Part shown: piece after piece, positions 23,415-36,000 of the stretch
Position numbering within the stretch: the first letter of the stretch is position 1
Layout of the letters: every line of letters starts with the position of its first letter
Origin: Neophaeococcomyces mojaviensis
Taxonomy: Eukaryota > Ascomycota > Eurotiomycetes > Chaetothyriales
Assembly: GCA_030247915.1 (NCBI GenBank)
Contig: JAPDRQ010000030.1
Coordinates: forward strand, 1-64,000
Length of the DNA: 64,000 nucleotides
Direction: 5' to 3'
Position numbers and translations under genes: made by a program
The notes under the pieces: generated by a model
The model's database searches: none
Told to the model about the DNA's origin: nothing
What the model saw: the letters and a program-made list of their open reading frames with translations, nothing else

Positions 23415-26400
23415 GATCTATTACTATTAAATAAATTATAAGTTAAGCTAATTATAGTACGCTTTCGTATTCTACTATTAATACCTTAGTTTTTAATTTT
23501 AAGTTAGAAATATTTATAAGACTACGGCTTAGTCTTATAACTAACTTAATTTGTAATTTACTTTAAAATACTAGTAAATTTACTAATACTTTAATTCTTA
23601 TTATTAATCGTTAAATCGAAGTTAATAAAATTAATCTTCGAAATCTTATCGCTTTTATTATTATAGTTAATACTATCGCTATTAAAAGAATTATTTAAAT
23701 TCTTTAGAGTACTAGTAATAATAATAAACTTATTACTTCGTTCTAAAACTAAGACTATTAGTAATAAGTAATTTATTTTAGGTATATTCTTATTTAAAGA
23801 ATTATTAAAAGCGGTCTTATTAAACGAAGATAGCTCTTTAATATACTTATTATTAAAAATATTAATAGTAACGTATTATATTAAGAGCGCTACTTAAGTA
23901 ATTTATTTATTACTACTAATATTAAATTACTTTACGATATAGTTTAAACGAGAGAGGGTTATAATATTATTCTTTATCTTCTTTACGATAATCTTAATAT
24001 CTTTAATAGTAATTATTTTAATAATTAATCGTTAATTTAGTTCGCTACCTATTAGACGCTTTAATATACTCGTATTAATATAGCTTTTAAGAGTCGATTA
24101 ATTACGTTATATTTAAGCTAAGCGAAAACTATTATTTAATAAAAACGAAATATAATATTAAAAGTTAGTCGAGGTATTAATCTAGTTAAGAATAAAGATT
24201 ACGTAGTTATAAAGGTTCGTTTGTATAACTTAATTAAATATCTTTAATACGACGTTCTAAGCGTTATTTAGTCTCTAAAGACGCGTCTTTTATTATATAT
24301 ATTCTCTCTTAACGATCTTCTTATTTAAGTTTTAAATACCTATCGCTATACTAAAATTATTATTAAGGTATTTTTAAACGTTATAATAAAACTTATTTAG
24401 TATTATCGTCGTTATATAAGTCTAGTTAATAATAATTTAAATCTTCGTAGTTTATTTTTAGATATTAAATTAAGATTAAATCGTTATAAGGGCTTATTTA
24501 ATAGTTTAATATATCTAATTTTCTAGTACTAACTAAAGAGAACTAGCTATAGCGCTTAGAATACTACTTAAATCGACTATTCTCTTAATAACGCTTCGTA
24601 GTACTAGCTAATAACGTAAAAACTCGTTACTTAAGAGATATAAGCGGTAGGTAGGGTTTATATATAGTAGATTAGTTCTATAGTAAGTTAGTAAATCGAG
24701 ATTTTTACTAATATTAACCGTAGCTTTACGTATTTATAAATTAACTATAATATAAAGTATATCGAAAACCTTACTTTTACTTAACTAAATAACGGATTCG
24801 TTTATTATAATAATAGTTCTCTTCTTTTTATAGTCTATATTAAGGTTTTCTTAACGACTACTATAAATTATAATATTACTACTTCTTTATTTCGAGTACT
24901 TATAGGATCTTATAAGAACGTTCTCTTCTTCTCTTCGGTATATAGTTTATTTAAGGTATTTATTAATAATCTATAGATAACGAAGATATAATAACTCGAA
25001 TTTATAGCCTTATACGTTAATTTTTCTATAAATCTTTTTAATTAACGTTAGTATTATTAAATTTTTCTCTCTTTATACTATTAACGTTCTTATTAATACT
25101 ATTTATATTAATATTCGAAGGCTCGGTATTCTAATCTTTAACTTTTATTCTTTTACACGTTTTAAACGGAATTAGTACGTTTATTACGAATATTTTTCTA
25201 ACTAAAATACCGTTTAGTTTCTTAAGTAGATATACGTCTTTTTCTTTTACTATATCTCTTACTTTATATAGTTTAAGCTAGTAAAAGGCTAGTTTAAATA
25301 TCGTTAACTTATTAATGTCTCTTTTACGATTATATCGGAGTATAAGCGTCTTTACCTTAATTAACTTAGATCGTACTTAATAATCGTAAGTATTATCGAA
25401 TCCTTTCTTACTATTCTCTCTTATACGACGTATATATAAAGCTATCTCTTTTATGTTCTCTTTTCTTCGTTTAAGAACGCGCGCTTAAGTAATGAGAAGA
25501 TTTCTTTAAGTTATAATCTTCGTTTAGTTTATAGTTTACTAGATCGAGATACTTAATTCGATAAATAAAAAAGGCTCGTTATCGTAAAGTATTTTATACG
25601 AAGTTATACTAGTACTTAAGTATATTATCGTTTTATCTATCTATATAACGGTATATAAATAGTTTATTTAATACCTTCTTTTACTCGTTATCTTTATTAT
25701 ACCGTTTATAAGCGGTTTATAACCGCGCTCTATTATACTATTTATTTAAAAACTATATATCGAGATAATAACTTATCAAATCCCGTATCTAGTTATAAAA
25801 TTTTTTAGTTTACTTTTATTTTCTAGTTCTTTATCTACGATTATCTTTTCTACTATTTTATATCAATAAATAACGTTCTTATATATAAACCTCGAGAAAG
25901 ATACGCTATCTATAGTTATAAAAGCCCTTACTTCTATTTATTCGAATAGATTATTTCTAGTAACTATAAGATAGAACTTTTTACAGTATTTTAGTATATA
26001 TATAATATCGATACTAATCTATTATTAGTAGTAATTTATATATATTAATACTATCTCTTTTATTTATCGCCTAACTTACCTTTTCTAATATTCTATATAG
26101 GTTTTATAATACCACGATATATCGTTAAATATTAATTCCTAATAATATCGATCCGCTAAATATCTATAAATAAATTTTCTTTCTTTATATATATAATCGT
26201 TATATATAATCTTTATTAGCTATTTTCGTTCTTTTTAGTTATCTATTACTCTTTAATATAAAGGCTAAGTTCTATTAAATTATCGAAAGAGATAACCTTC
26301 TCGTATAGTATAGTTTAATACTTTCTTTCTAAACGCGCGGTACTATAATATACTATAGGCCTAATCCTTCTTTATACTATTAGTTAAAAATACGACTATC

Positions 26401-29400
26401 TTCTTCGATTCTTCTAAATAGTACGCCTCTAGAAGGCGTTTTTCTTCTTGGTCTCTTTTTATCTCTTCTAGAGACGTAGACGCGAGCTATATATCTATCT
26501 AATCGTTAATATTCTCTTTCCTATCTCTTTCTATAATATCTTTCGATATAAAACGTTAATAAAAAAGCGCGTCCGCGGCTTAATTCTTAGATCTTAGTAT
26601 ATACTTAATCTCGAAATCGAATAGTTATATTTACGTTATCTACCTATTAACTAGTATATTTAGTAGGTCTATAATCGATTCGTTAATCTAAGTAACTAGA
26701 GTATTCGTATTAGATTCTATATAAAAGTATATACTATATAGCTAAAAACGTAGCTTCTTTAATACCTTTAATAGTCTACGGCTCTCTCGCTTTACTTAAT
26801 TATATTTAAACTTAGCTTTATTTTATAAACCGCTCTTATAACGAATAGAATATCGACGCTACTTTCTATTTTCTATTACTTTCTATATTAATATAGCGCC
26901 TTATTTATACGAACTAAAATTAAAGACTAATATAATCTTATCGGTATTATTCGTATAATTAAAAAAAACTAGGGTTAACGGTATAATAAGTTTTTTCTTT
27001 AATACGTTAATAGTCTTCTTATACTTAGAACGTTAGTCGAAGATTATATTCTTTCTAGTTAGCGTATATAATAGCTCTATAATTAAAATAAAGTTAGTAA
27101 TTTAGATACGATAATAGACGTATAAACTAAGAAAACCTCTTAAATCGATCGACGACTCTAATCTTCTTTAGTTTATAACCTTTACGACTTTAGTAGTATC
27201 TAAATATCTTCTTTACTTATCGTAGACGTATTCTATAACCTTTATACTAAATATATACTACTAAGATTTCTCGTTTATTACTATTACGTCGACGTACTTA
27301 ATAGTTAATAATACTTAATCTAAGTTAATAAGGTACTTTAATATAAATTTTCGTATTCTAGAGAGGCGGTACTCTTCTTTTTAGCGATAATCGTTCTTCG
27401 ATCTATATACTACTACCTTATTTAAGTAGAGTCGTCTAGGTTTACCTTCTAATATCCTTAAACCGACGCGTATAAACTACGCTATCGAGTTAGTAGTACT
27501 CTACGGTAACGTTATCTATTATAGTAATCTAATACTTATTATAAATACTATTAAATCTTAATACTTCTTAATTAATAGAATCTAGTTATACTCTAAGAAC
27601 TAATTTACTAAACTAGATACTTATATACTAACTATATACTCTAAAAATTCGTTTAACTATATTAATTTTAGTATACTTATTAATCGATATAAACTAATAT
27701 ATAATTTAGCTTAGTAAACTTATCGTTCTAGAAAGAGAGATAGCTATTATTTTTAATTCTAAGTTAGAAATCTCTACGAGACTATCGTTTAGCCTTACGC
27801 GCCTTTTCTAAAATTATTATTCTATAAATAGAGCTGCTTCTCTAGCTACTAAATCTACTAACTTTATATTACTATTTACCTTACTATCGATCGCGAATCT
27901 AGGTCTTTTTAATTTGCTACTTAGTTTAAACGATGTTACGACGGGTTAAACTCTTAAATCTTAATATACTTTTCTAATTTCGAGTTATAAAACTTTATTA
28001 TCGCGTCGATCGCGATTTCTTAAATTATTAATTATATCGCTCTATAGAAAGAACGTTTAAGTAGAAGATCGTACTTTAAATTCGTTTAGTCTATTATATA
28101 TACGAATATAAAGCTCTTTACGTTACTAATTTAAATAAAATAGTAAATATATATAAGTATTAGCTAGACGTTATTATTAACGCTAATAATATTCTACTTT
28201 TTTATAATATAGTATCGTAAACCGAGCTCGTCTATTTTATTTTAACTAATAATTAATATCGTAGCTCTAGTATTTAATATAGCTTAATAGTTAATACTAG
28301 CTATATCTACGTCGAAAATAATATACTCTAAACGCGTTAACTCTTTATTCTTCTCTTTTAATTCGTTATTATTTATTAGTTACGTAGAGTTTAGCGCGTT
28401 TATTTTAGTAATATTAATAAGTATAGGCGTATTCTTAGTTTAAGATATTAGTAGAAACGTAGAAATTAAATCGATTTAATTACTTATCTTATTAACGATC
28501 TATCGCTTTTTTATAAATATAATATTTCGTATTTCTTAAATACTAAGGATTATCTCTACTATTAAGTTAAGATATATATTCGTCTAAAGTAGATTCTTTA
28601 TTAACTTTTTTATATTATTCTATCTAAAAATAACCTTTATAAGCTTTTATAGAGCTTTAGATTATATAATTCGTACTTATTTAATTAATAACGAGATAAG
28701 AGACGAGTCTTTACTTATTTTCGTATCTTCGTTATTTTAAATCGCTTTTTAAGAGACTAGTAATAAACGACTATTAATTAACGATATATACGCTTTCTTT
28801 TTAATACCCTTCGTTATAAATAATAATTACTACTTTTCTATAAAAAACTTAAAAATACGATTTCTTTAATTTTTTAGAAATCTCTCTTTATTCGTATATA
28901 CGAGAAAGATACTATAAAAAATCGCTTTATTTTTAAATTCTTTCTTAACGTTTATATTTTTCGTAAGTTATAATAATATAAAAGCTATAGTAGTATCGAC
29001 TATTATTCTTAATATTAATTTAGATTTTAGTATTATTTATTATATAATTCTTTTAACGATACATTTTTTAAATCCCTCTATATTATTAAAAAATATTAAC
29101 GAATTATTTAATTTTAATAGATCTAAATAGATTCTTTCTTTCACGTTAAGATAAATTAGCTTTTAAGATAATAGCTTCTATCGCGATAAATACTAACTTA
29201 TAATATAGCTTATATTTTTATAGAAGCTATATAACTCTTTTTATCTTAAATAAATCAACCTATTCTTATATATCGTCTTATTAGAGTATTTTTATAAAAA
29301 AGAGTACGTACGTTTATTATACTATATTAATAAACTATATTATAATAGTATCGAGTTAAAACTCGTAGTAGATATACGTAAACCTATTAAGATCGAAGTA

Positions 29401-30959
29401 ATATATATTTTCTTAAGTTTAACCTAAGCTAGCTTTATTTTAAATAATATTTTTACTAAATCGTTTATATTTCTTTTTTATTCTTTTAGTAATATAGATA
29501 TAAAAGTAGTAATAAGTATATCTTTAATAAGAATAAAAAAGGCCTCGTTAAAAGTAATAACCCTTATATTAATTATTAGACTCGAGATAATTATTCTTAT
29601 AAGATTTTAAACGCTTTTAGATCTATTTAACCTTTTAAGCTCTCTCTAAATTTAAATCTTCTTCTTTACTTTCTTAACTATCTTTTTAAATCGTTTTTTA
29701 GATATTTCCTTCGTTACTTCTTTTTAAAGAAGGCTATTAATCTTTATAACCTTTTACTAATATAACTTAAGAAGGTTCTTTACGAATAAGCGTATTTTTT
29801 AAAGATAAATAAGTTCTTTACGCTTTTTAAGAGTAGTTATCGTCGTTCTAAATATATAAATATAATTAAATACGTTCTTCTTTTTATTATATAAATATAA
29901 GTAAAGAGCTTTAAGAAACTTAAATATTATTCGCTTTTAATTATTGTTTTATTTTTTATATTTATAAAGAAGTACTATCTTTAGTTTCTTTTAGTCGTTA
30001 TTTCTATATTTTAATAAGGTATAAATCTAGTTCGAGAGCTTAAAGTTATAGTATATACTTATATAATACGAACGATCGCTTTCTAAAATATTTTTATTCT
30101 TAAAGTTTATTTTTAGGCACTATAAAAAGCGAGTTACGTTATAATTATTAAAAAATAAAGAACTAGTTATAAAAGGCTAGAATATAAAATAAAATATTTT
30201 AAATAACGATAGTTCTAAGGGTACGTCTTATATAAAAGTTAAAGTACTTATTATACTAATATACGATTTTAATAATAGTCTTAACTATAATTTCGACTAT
30301 AGTTATAATACTAAAACCTTTTAGTCGTTTTCTTTCTCTTAATATATAAGTTTTTATATATAATACTATAATACTAACTATCTATAAATAATAACGATCT
30401 TTAAGAGTAAGAGAAAGGTCGTTTATATAAGTAGATATTATTACGTTAAGTTTTTTATTATTCTTAACTAAGGTTCGTTTATAATCTTAGTATATTTATT
30501 ACTTCGTCTTTACTATAAAAATAATTCTTTATTTTCTTAACCTAGTTTAGATCCGTTTATTTACTTTAAAGACGTCGTTCGAGACTATTTCTACTTTACG
30601 AATTCTAAGGGATCCGCCTTTCGACGTCCTAGCTTTCTTTTTAAACCTACTTATCTCTAGAATCTCTCTTCGTCTAAAAGATAGCTTTCTAGAACGACCC
30701 TAATCCGACGTCGACGTAAATATATTACTAATATTCCCTTTTCTGAATCCTTTACTCTGTAATAGTAATTTTCTTAGTTAAACGTCTTTCTACGAGTTAA
30801 AGAGGTCGTCTATCGTTCTACCGTTAACCCTAAGATCCGTAAGACTATATATATCGATATTCCTCTTCTTTTACTATACGACGCGGGTAGTAGTAACTAG
30901 TTCTAAATAAAGGTACTATTATAATAGTAATTAAGGGTATATATTTTACGATTACGTAG
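23415..30959 (-). mobile_element. RIP-degraded Ty3/gypsy element (minus strand) and flanking AT-rich DNA
   Basis: Minus-strand frames broken by many stops show gypsy domains. At about 26,850-27,230 reverse transcriptase and RNase H are seen: KRYLDTTKV-like sequence, RGFLSLYVYYRI, then SIRYKSGL and NKAKFKYN, matching the family's RPARYESGLWNKAEKYDATKRE region. At about 26,060-26,230 the integrase zinc finger appears as RYLADRYY, then NDISWYYKTYIEY. The order places gag toward 28.5-30.9 kb and the 3' end toward 24.6 kb. No LTRs were identified, and the outer kilobase on each side may belong to other repeats. The whole interval lies between inverted GC-rich islands. Confidence 0.75.
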
Positions 30960-31150
30960 TAAGTAGAGCTCCCTCGAGTTAGAGAAAACTTATATAGGTA
31001 ATTCGACCCGTTAGGGTTTAGAACGGGTTAAACTACTCTAGGCCCCGTCTCGTTATTCGTACGGACGGGTTTCGTTATTTTAGGCTCTATCCTATTTTCT
31101 AAACGGGACCCCGTTTAAATTAAGGCCCTATATACCCCGTTTCTCTTATA
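30960..31150. repeat. GC-rich island, inverted copy of the 23.3-kb island
   Basis: Read on the minus strand it gives ACGGGGCCTAGAGTAG, then AACGGGTCGAATTACCTAT, then GGGAGCTCTACTTA. This is the same order as 23,325-23,414 on the plus strand, with C/T and G/A differences. Together the two islands form inverted repeats about 7.5 kb apart. Confidence 0.6.
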
Positions 31151-32194
31151 TTATTATAGTCCTATTACGAAGCTAGTTTTAGTTAAATATTAAAGATAAA
31201 GAGAAAGAAAAGACTAATAATTAGAAATATAAGTAATATAATAATTAAAGTAATAATTAAATAGTAGAAAATCGATTATAATTATTAAAAAGGATTATTT
31301 ATTTACTATAAACTACCTAAGCTACGAGGTCTTCTATTAAGAATATATAGTCGCCTAGAATAAGATAGTAATAAAGGTAGTTATAGCTTATTCTTATTTT
31401 CGTTATTAGAAATAATCTCGTTAACTATATTTTACTTCTCTATATTGTTCTTATTATTATTCTTATTATCTAAGAGAATATCTTTAACTTTATATACCTC
31501 CTTCTCTCTTTACCTCTCTCGCTTTACTATTAGTACGTTAAAGTAGTTAAAATAAACTAATAGTATAAGCTAATTTAGTGTTTTTAGATATAGACTATAT
31601 TATCGATAAGTAGCGATATCTTAAGTAATATTAAAGAGTCGTTCGACTTTAATACTAAATACTAAAATTACTAAATAATTACGAGTAATAGTTAAAAGAA
31701 TAGGCTACTATCGCTTAGCTTAATATTAATATTTAAATATCTTTCGCTTATAGTTTATATTACTATTCTTATTTATTATTAAAAATTAATAGTAAGATAA
31801 GTTATATTACTAAGATACTTTTTAATTTTAGATAATCTATAATTAGAGCGTTATCTTTTAACTAATTTTTTTAAAAGATAATTAAATAATAGATCGTATT
31901 TACGCTTTATTACTCTTCGAGATTATAGTTAGATATTAGTAGTACTAATAGAATTAGTATATTTACCTAAATAAAGTAAGGATATTAGATTACCTTCGAA
32001 GTTAAGAATAAAAGATATAGAGTCTTATTAAAGAAGTACTAGAATAGATAATATAGTACTATTAAGATCGAGTTATCGTTTAGAAATATATTAGTTATAA
32101 ACTTTATTTAGTTCTTTATAGTAGAACTTACTTTATTAATATTAGATAAAGTAATAATTAAAGTACTTATCGTATATACCTAAGATATTTAATT
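31151..32194. other. AT-rich RIP-type DNA, no family recognised
   Basis: CA/TG-poor sequence with stops in all frames. I could not assign a transposon family. Confidence 0.5.
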
Positions 32195-33051
32195 ATTATT
32201 ATTATCTGGGCGCTGAAGCCGGACTCTGCACCTCCTCGTGGGAGCGCCTGGTAACCTGCTCGCAGGGCTAACGCAGAGACGTATTGAGTCGTCGGCGCCG
32301 TGCGTACGGGCGAATAGAGTGGGAAAACGGCGCAGTTCCTGGTTTTGGGGGTCCCAGGTTCAACAGCTAGAGGCCCACCGGACTCTGGGATGTCGACCTC
32401 GCCTCACCGACATTGGCCAGAGCCACAGGCTACCTCAGATCACGAAGTTCCTACCCGTACGGACGGTCGCAGGCGACTCGCACCGACCGCACGCGCTCAT
32501 CGCCCTTCAGAAACACTTAGTATAGAACAATAACGGACGGCAGTCACGATCTACAACCACAGGATACGCCCCGAGTATCGAACGAATCCGGCAGCCGAAG
32601 TAGGCCTGAGTCCGACGACGCCACGCTGAAAGGTAGCGGTCCACGTACGATCAAGAAAGGAATCCAGACAAAGAAGAAGAAAGGCCACACTTTGAGCAGA
32701 TATACCATGCCGCGCTCGCGCCCGCCGCGCGGTATCAACGCATAGCAGTCGCATACTGGCTACGTACAGGATGCACTCATCATCTCGAGTACGTGCTCTA
32801 GGGAAAGAGTGATAGGCAGACAATTCGACAATTTCAACAGGCCCTTCCGCTGTGTGCGTGCGCGCCAAGGCCGGAGCAGGTGAGAGCGCTACTGGGCAGG
32901 TGCGCCGCGCATGGAAGCGCTGCACGGCGGCAACAACTTAGCTTTTCCTCCACCGGAGGTTTTTGTAGCTAGAAGAGCAAAGTACAGTCCGCATGGACCC
33001 AAATGGGACCCGAAACGGACTTTAAATAGAACAATATATATTATTATTATC
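32195..33051. other. Unmutated 833-bp GC-rich insert between 12-bp direct repeats
   Basis: 32,207-33,039 is GC-rich with normal CA/TG content, embedded in AT-rich RIP DNA. Both borders carry ATTATTATTATC (32,195-32,206 and 33,040-33,051). The right end has short inverted words (GTCCG...CGGAC, GGACCCAAATGGG). The longest frames are 60-124 codons on both strands, Arg/Pro-rich, without domains, so I do not call a gene. It could be a retroposed or inserted single-copy sequence that RIP ignored. The repeat is a simple ATT run, so the duplication could be coincidental. Confidence 0.5.
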
Positions 33052-36000
33052 TTCTATAGTTTCGTATTTCTATAAGCTTATCTAAAAGAACTAAAGCTTC
33101 TCTAAAGGATTAAGTATAGTAGCGATACTATAAATATTTCTTATTATATCTTTTATATCGGTATAGTACTTTATAAGCTTTAGCTTCGTAGTAATAAATA
33201 TATTATATATCTTAATTTACTATAATATCTTTTTTTTCTTAAGCTTATCTTCGTACTTCTTAATATAATTAAAGAGTATATTATAAATTTAGTATACTTT
33301 ATATATACTAAAACTATATTTTATAATACTAATAACTTATTAGGACCAGCGTAGTATTAGGTCGGGAGATCGAAGCCTATTAAATCTAAGTATTATTATA
33401 CCTATCCTATAAATAACGATATAACGCTTAAGGGATAAGAAGGTAAGACGGACCTCTTATACGATTCGTATAGGAGGTTCGTTAGTCTGGCTCTTAGTAA
33501 TTCCCGAAATAGTAAGGCCGATTCTCTATACGATTCGTATGGGGAATCGGTCGGTTTATTCCTGAACCTATTATTCCTAAGATTTATAATATAACTATAA
33601 TAAACTTATTAAACGGATATAGAATTTCGATTATATAGTTAATATATTTTTAATCGGTAATTAAGAGTTCTATAATCCTATTTTATAAAAATTTTAAAGT
33701 ATAGGTATTAAGGTCTTCCTAAAGTCTTTAAGCGCGTTAAAGTATCTAAAACGTCGAGTTCTATTTAATCTTAATATTCTAAATAAGGTTAAGAGGTCGA
33801 GCTAGAATTTAAATACTATAGAATCTAATACGTTATTATAAGCTTAAGTTAATCTTAATTATCGCTTTTTAAAGCTAAGAGTAATTATTACTTTAATTAA
33901 TATATATTTTTTTTAGTAGTATTATTATCTTTTTAAGTATCTAAAGCGGGCTAGTAAGCTTAGATAATATAACGTTTAATAGATTATCTTTAGTCTTATT
34001 TTAGGTTATATAAAGCTCGTTATTCTTTAGATTAATATAAAGATTAGAGAGAAATAAAGTAATCGAGAGCTAAATTATATATACTAAATAAGAAATTCGT
34101 ATAATAAAGTAGAACGACTATTCCGCGATTTTAAAAATTAAAGTTTATAGCGCCTTATTAAGCGACTTAGAAAGGGTCTTATTATTAAATACGTTATTTA
34201 TTATAATTAATTATACTCTTTAAAAGTTAATCTTATACTCGTTAAGAACTTCTTTAATAAAAGTAGTAAAATTTCGACTAGTATAATGCTTTTTAATATA
34301 TAAGAAATTAAAAAGTACTTTTTATAGATTCTAGTATTTATTAATATAGTAACTACTTAAGATTAGTTTAATATAATAATAAAAGTAATAAGTACTAATC
34401 TAATAATTACTAAAAAAGACTTTTAATTCGAACTTATTTAGTAGTTTAGTATAATTAATATCTTTAAATTTCTCTCTTTAAAGTCGGTAAGTATTCGTTA
34501 TCGTTCTTTATAAATAAAATCTTAAAGATATTTAGTAATCCTATAAGAAGGAATAAAGAAAAGTTTATTATTAGATAGTATCTTATAAGCTAGCTTAAGT
34601 TACTTTTAAAACTTAGAATAATTAAGTACTTTAAATAATAAGTTTAAAGTAGTAATAATATAAATAGTCTATTACGTAAAGGTCTTATTACTCTATAGTT
34701 TAATCTTATATCGTATTAAGTTCTACTAAAGAGTTAATAAACTACTAGACTTTATATTAATCGAACTTACTATATATAAAACTAATAGTATAAAATTATC
34801 GATTAGGCTTTATATACTATTTTTTTTTAATAGCTTTTAAGTAACTAATTAACTATAGATACTTACTAAGATAAGAAGTTCTACTACTTTTAGTATTTAG
34901 ATACTTATAAGCCGTTCGATATATACTATAATAGTAGTATAGTCTACTATTAGAGCTTTAAGTAATAGAGATAAAATACTTTTAAAAGCTACCTCTTTGC
35001 TTTTTACTTATCTAATAAATTGTTTTCTAGAACGATTAAGCGAAGGAAGTTATATTTTATTAAGTTAGAAACTCGTTAATCTTAAGACCTTAAAGAGATA
35101 TAGTCTTAATACTATTTTAAATTTTAATCTAAAGCGTCTTAAAGTTAAACGAGATTAAAAAAGTAAAAGGCTTATAATAGACTTTAGTATTAGATATAAA
35201 ATAAAAAGCGAGAGATAGAATCTTAAGATTAGAGTCGGTATTATTAATCGATATATATAAAGGTATAGTAGAAGATAAAAATTAAAGTATAGTACTATTA
35301 TTATAGATAGCGATCTAAATAAATTTACTCTTTTATAAAGAGAAAAAAAAATACTTATAAATAGTATTAATCTTTATACGAATAAAGTTAATTAAACTAA
35401 TAAAGTAGTATAATAAAAAAGAAAAAAAGAAAAGAAGGATTTAGAAATAAAAATTAAAAAAAACTATTATTTTTAATTGGTATATAGCTATACCTTAGTA
35501 TTATAAATAAAAATTACCTTTTTATATTTATACTTTTAGTTAATATCTTTATTTTAATAACCTAAAATAAGATTAAATAGTATTATATTAATATTAGTAT
35601 TACTTATTTACTAGCTTTTATTTTAATTCTAGCGCTAGCTTAACTAAATATTATATTAATCTTTATAATAAGCCTTAGTTCTTTTTCTAGGCTTAGTAAA
35701 GCGATAGTTACTTTATTTAGACTACTTCGTTATAATTATATAGTATAAACTTATTTTAGTTCTTTAGAGGATTAAGCTATTTAATTTTCTTATATATTAT
35801 CTTATATATCTTTTTATTAAAGCCTAAAAAATCTAATTCTATTTCTTAATATTATTTTATAGTATAATTACGAGCTTTAATAGTATTAAGGTCTCCTTAA
35901 ATAGACTCTTTAGACGGTATATTAGGCTACTAGTTTATAGGCTCGAAAAGATTAACCTAGATAGATCGCTTTAGACCTTAGTTTAGTTATAAGAAACGCT

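Noticed and set aside
32238..32925. Open frames of 60-124 codons on both strands of the GC-rich island
   Set aside because: They overlap on both strands, are Arg/Pro/Ser-rich as expected from GC-rich random sequence, and show no domain or splice pattern.
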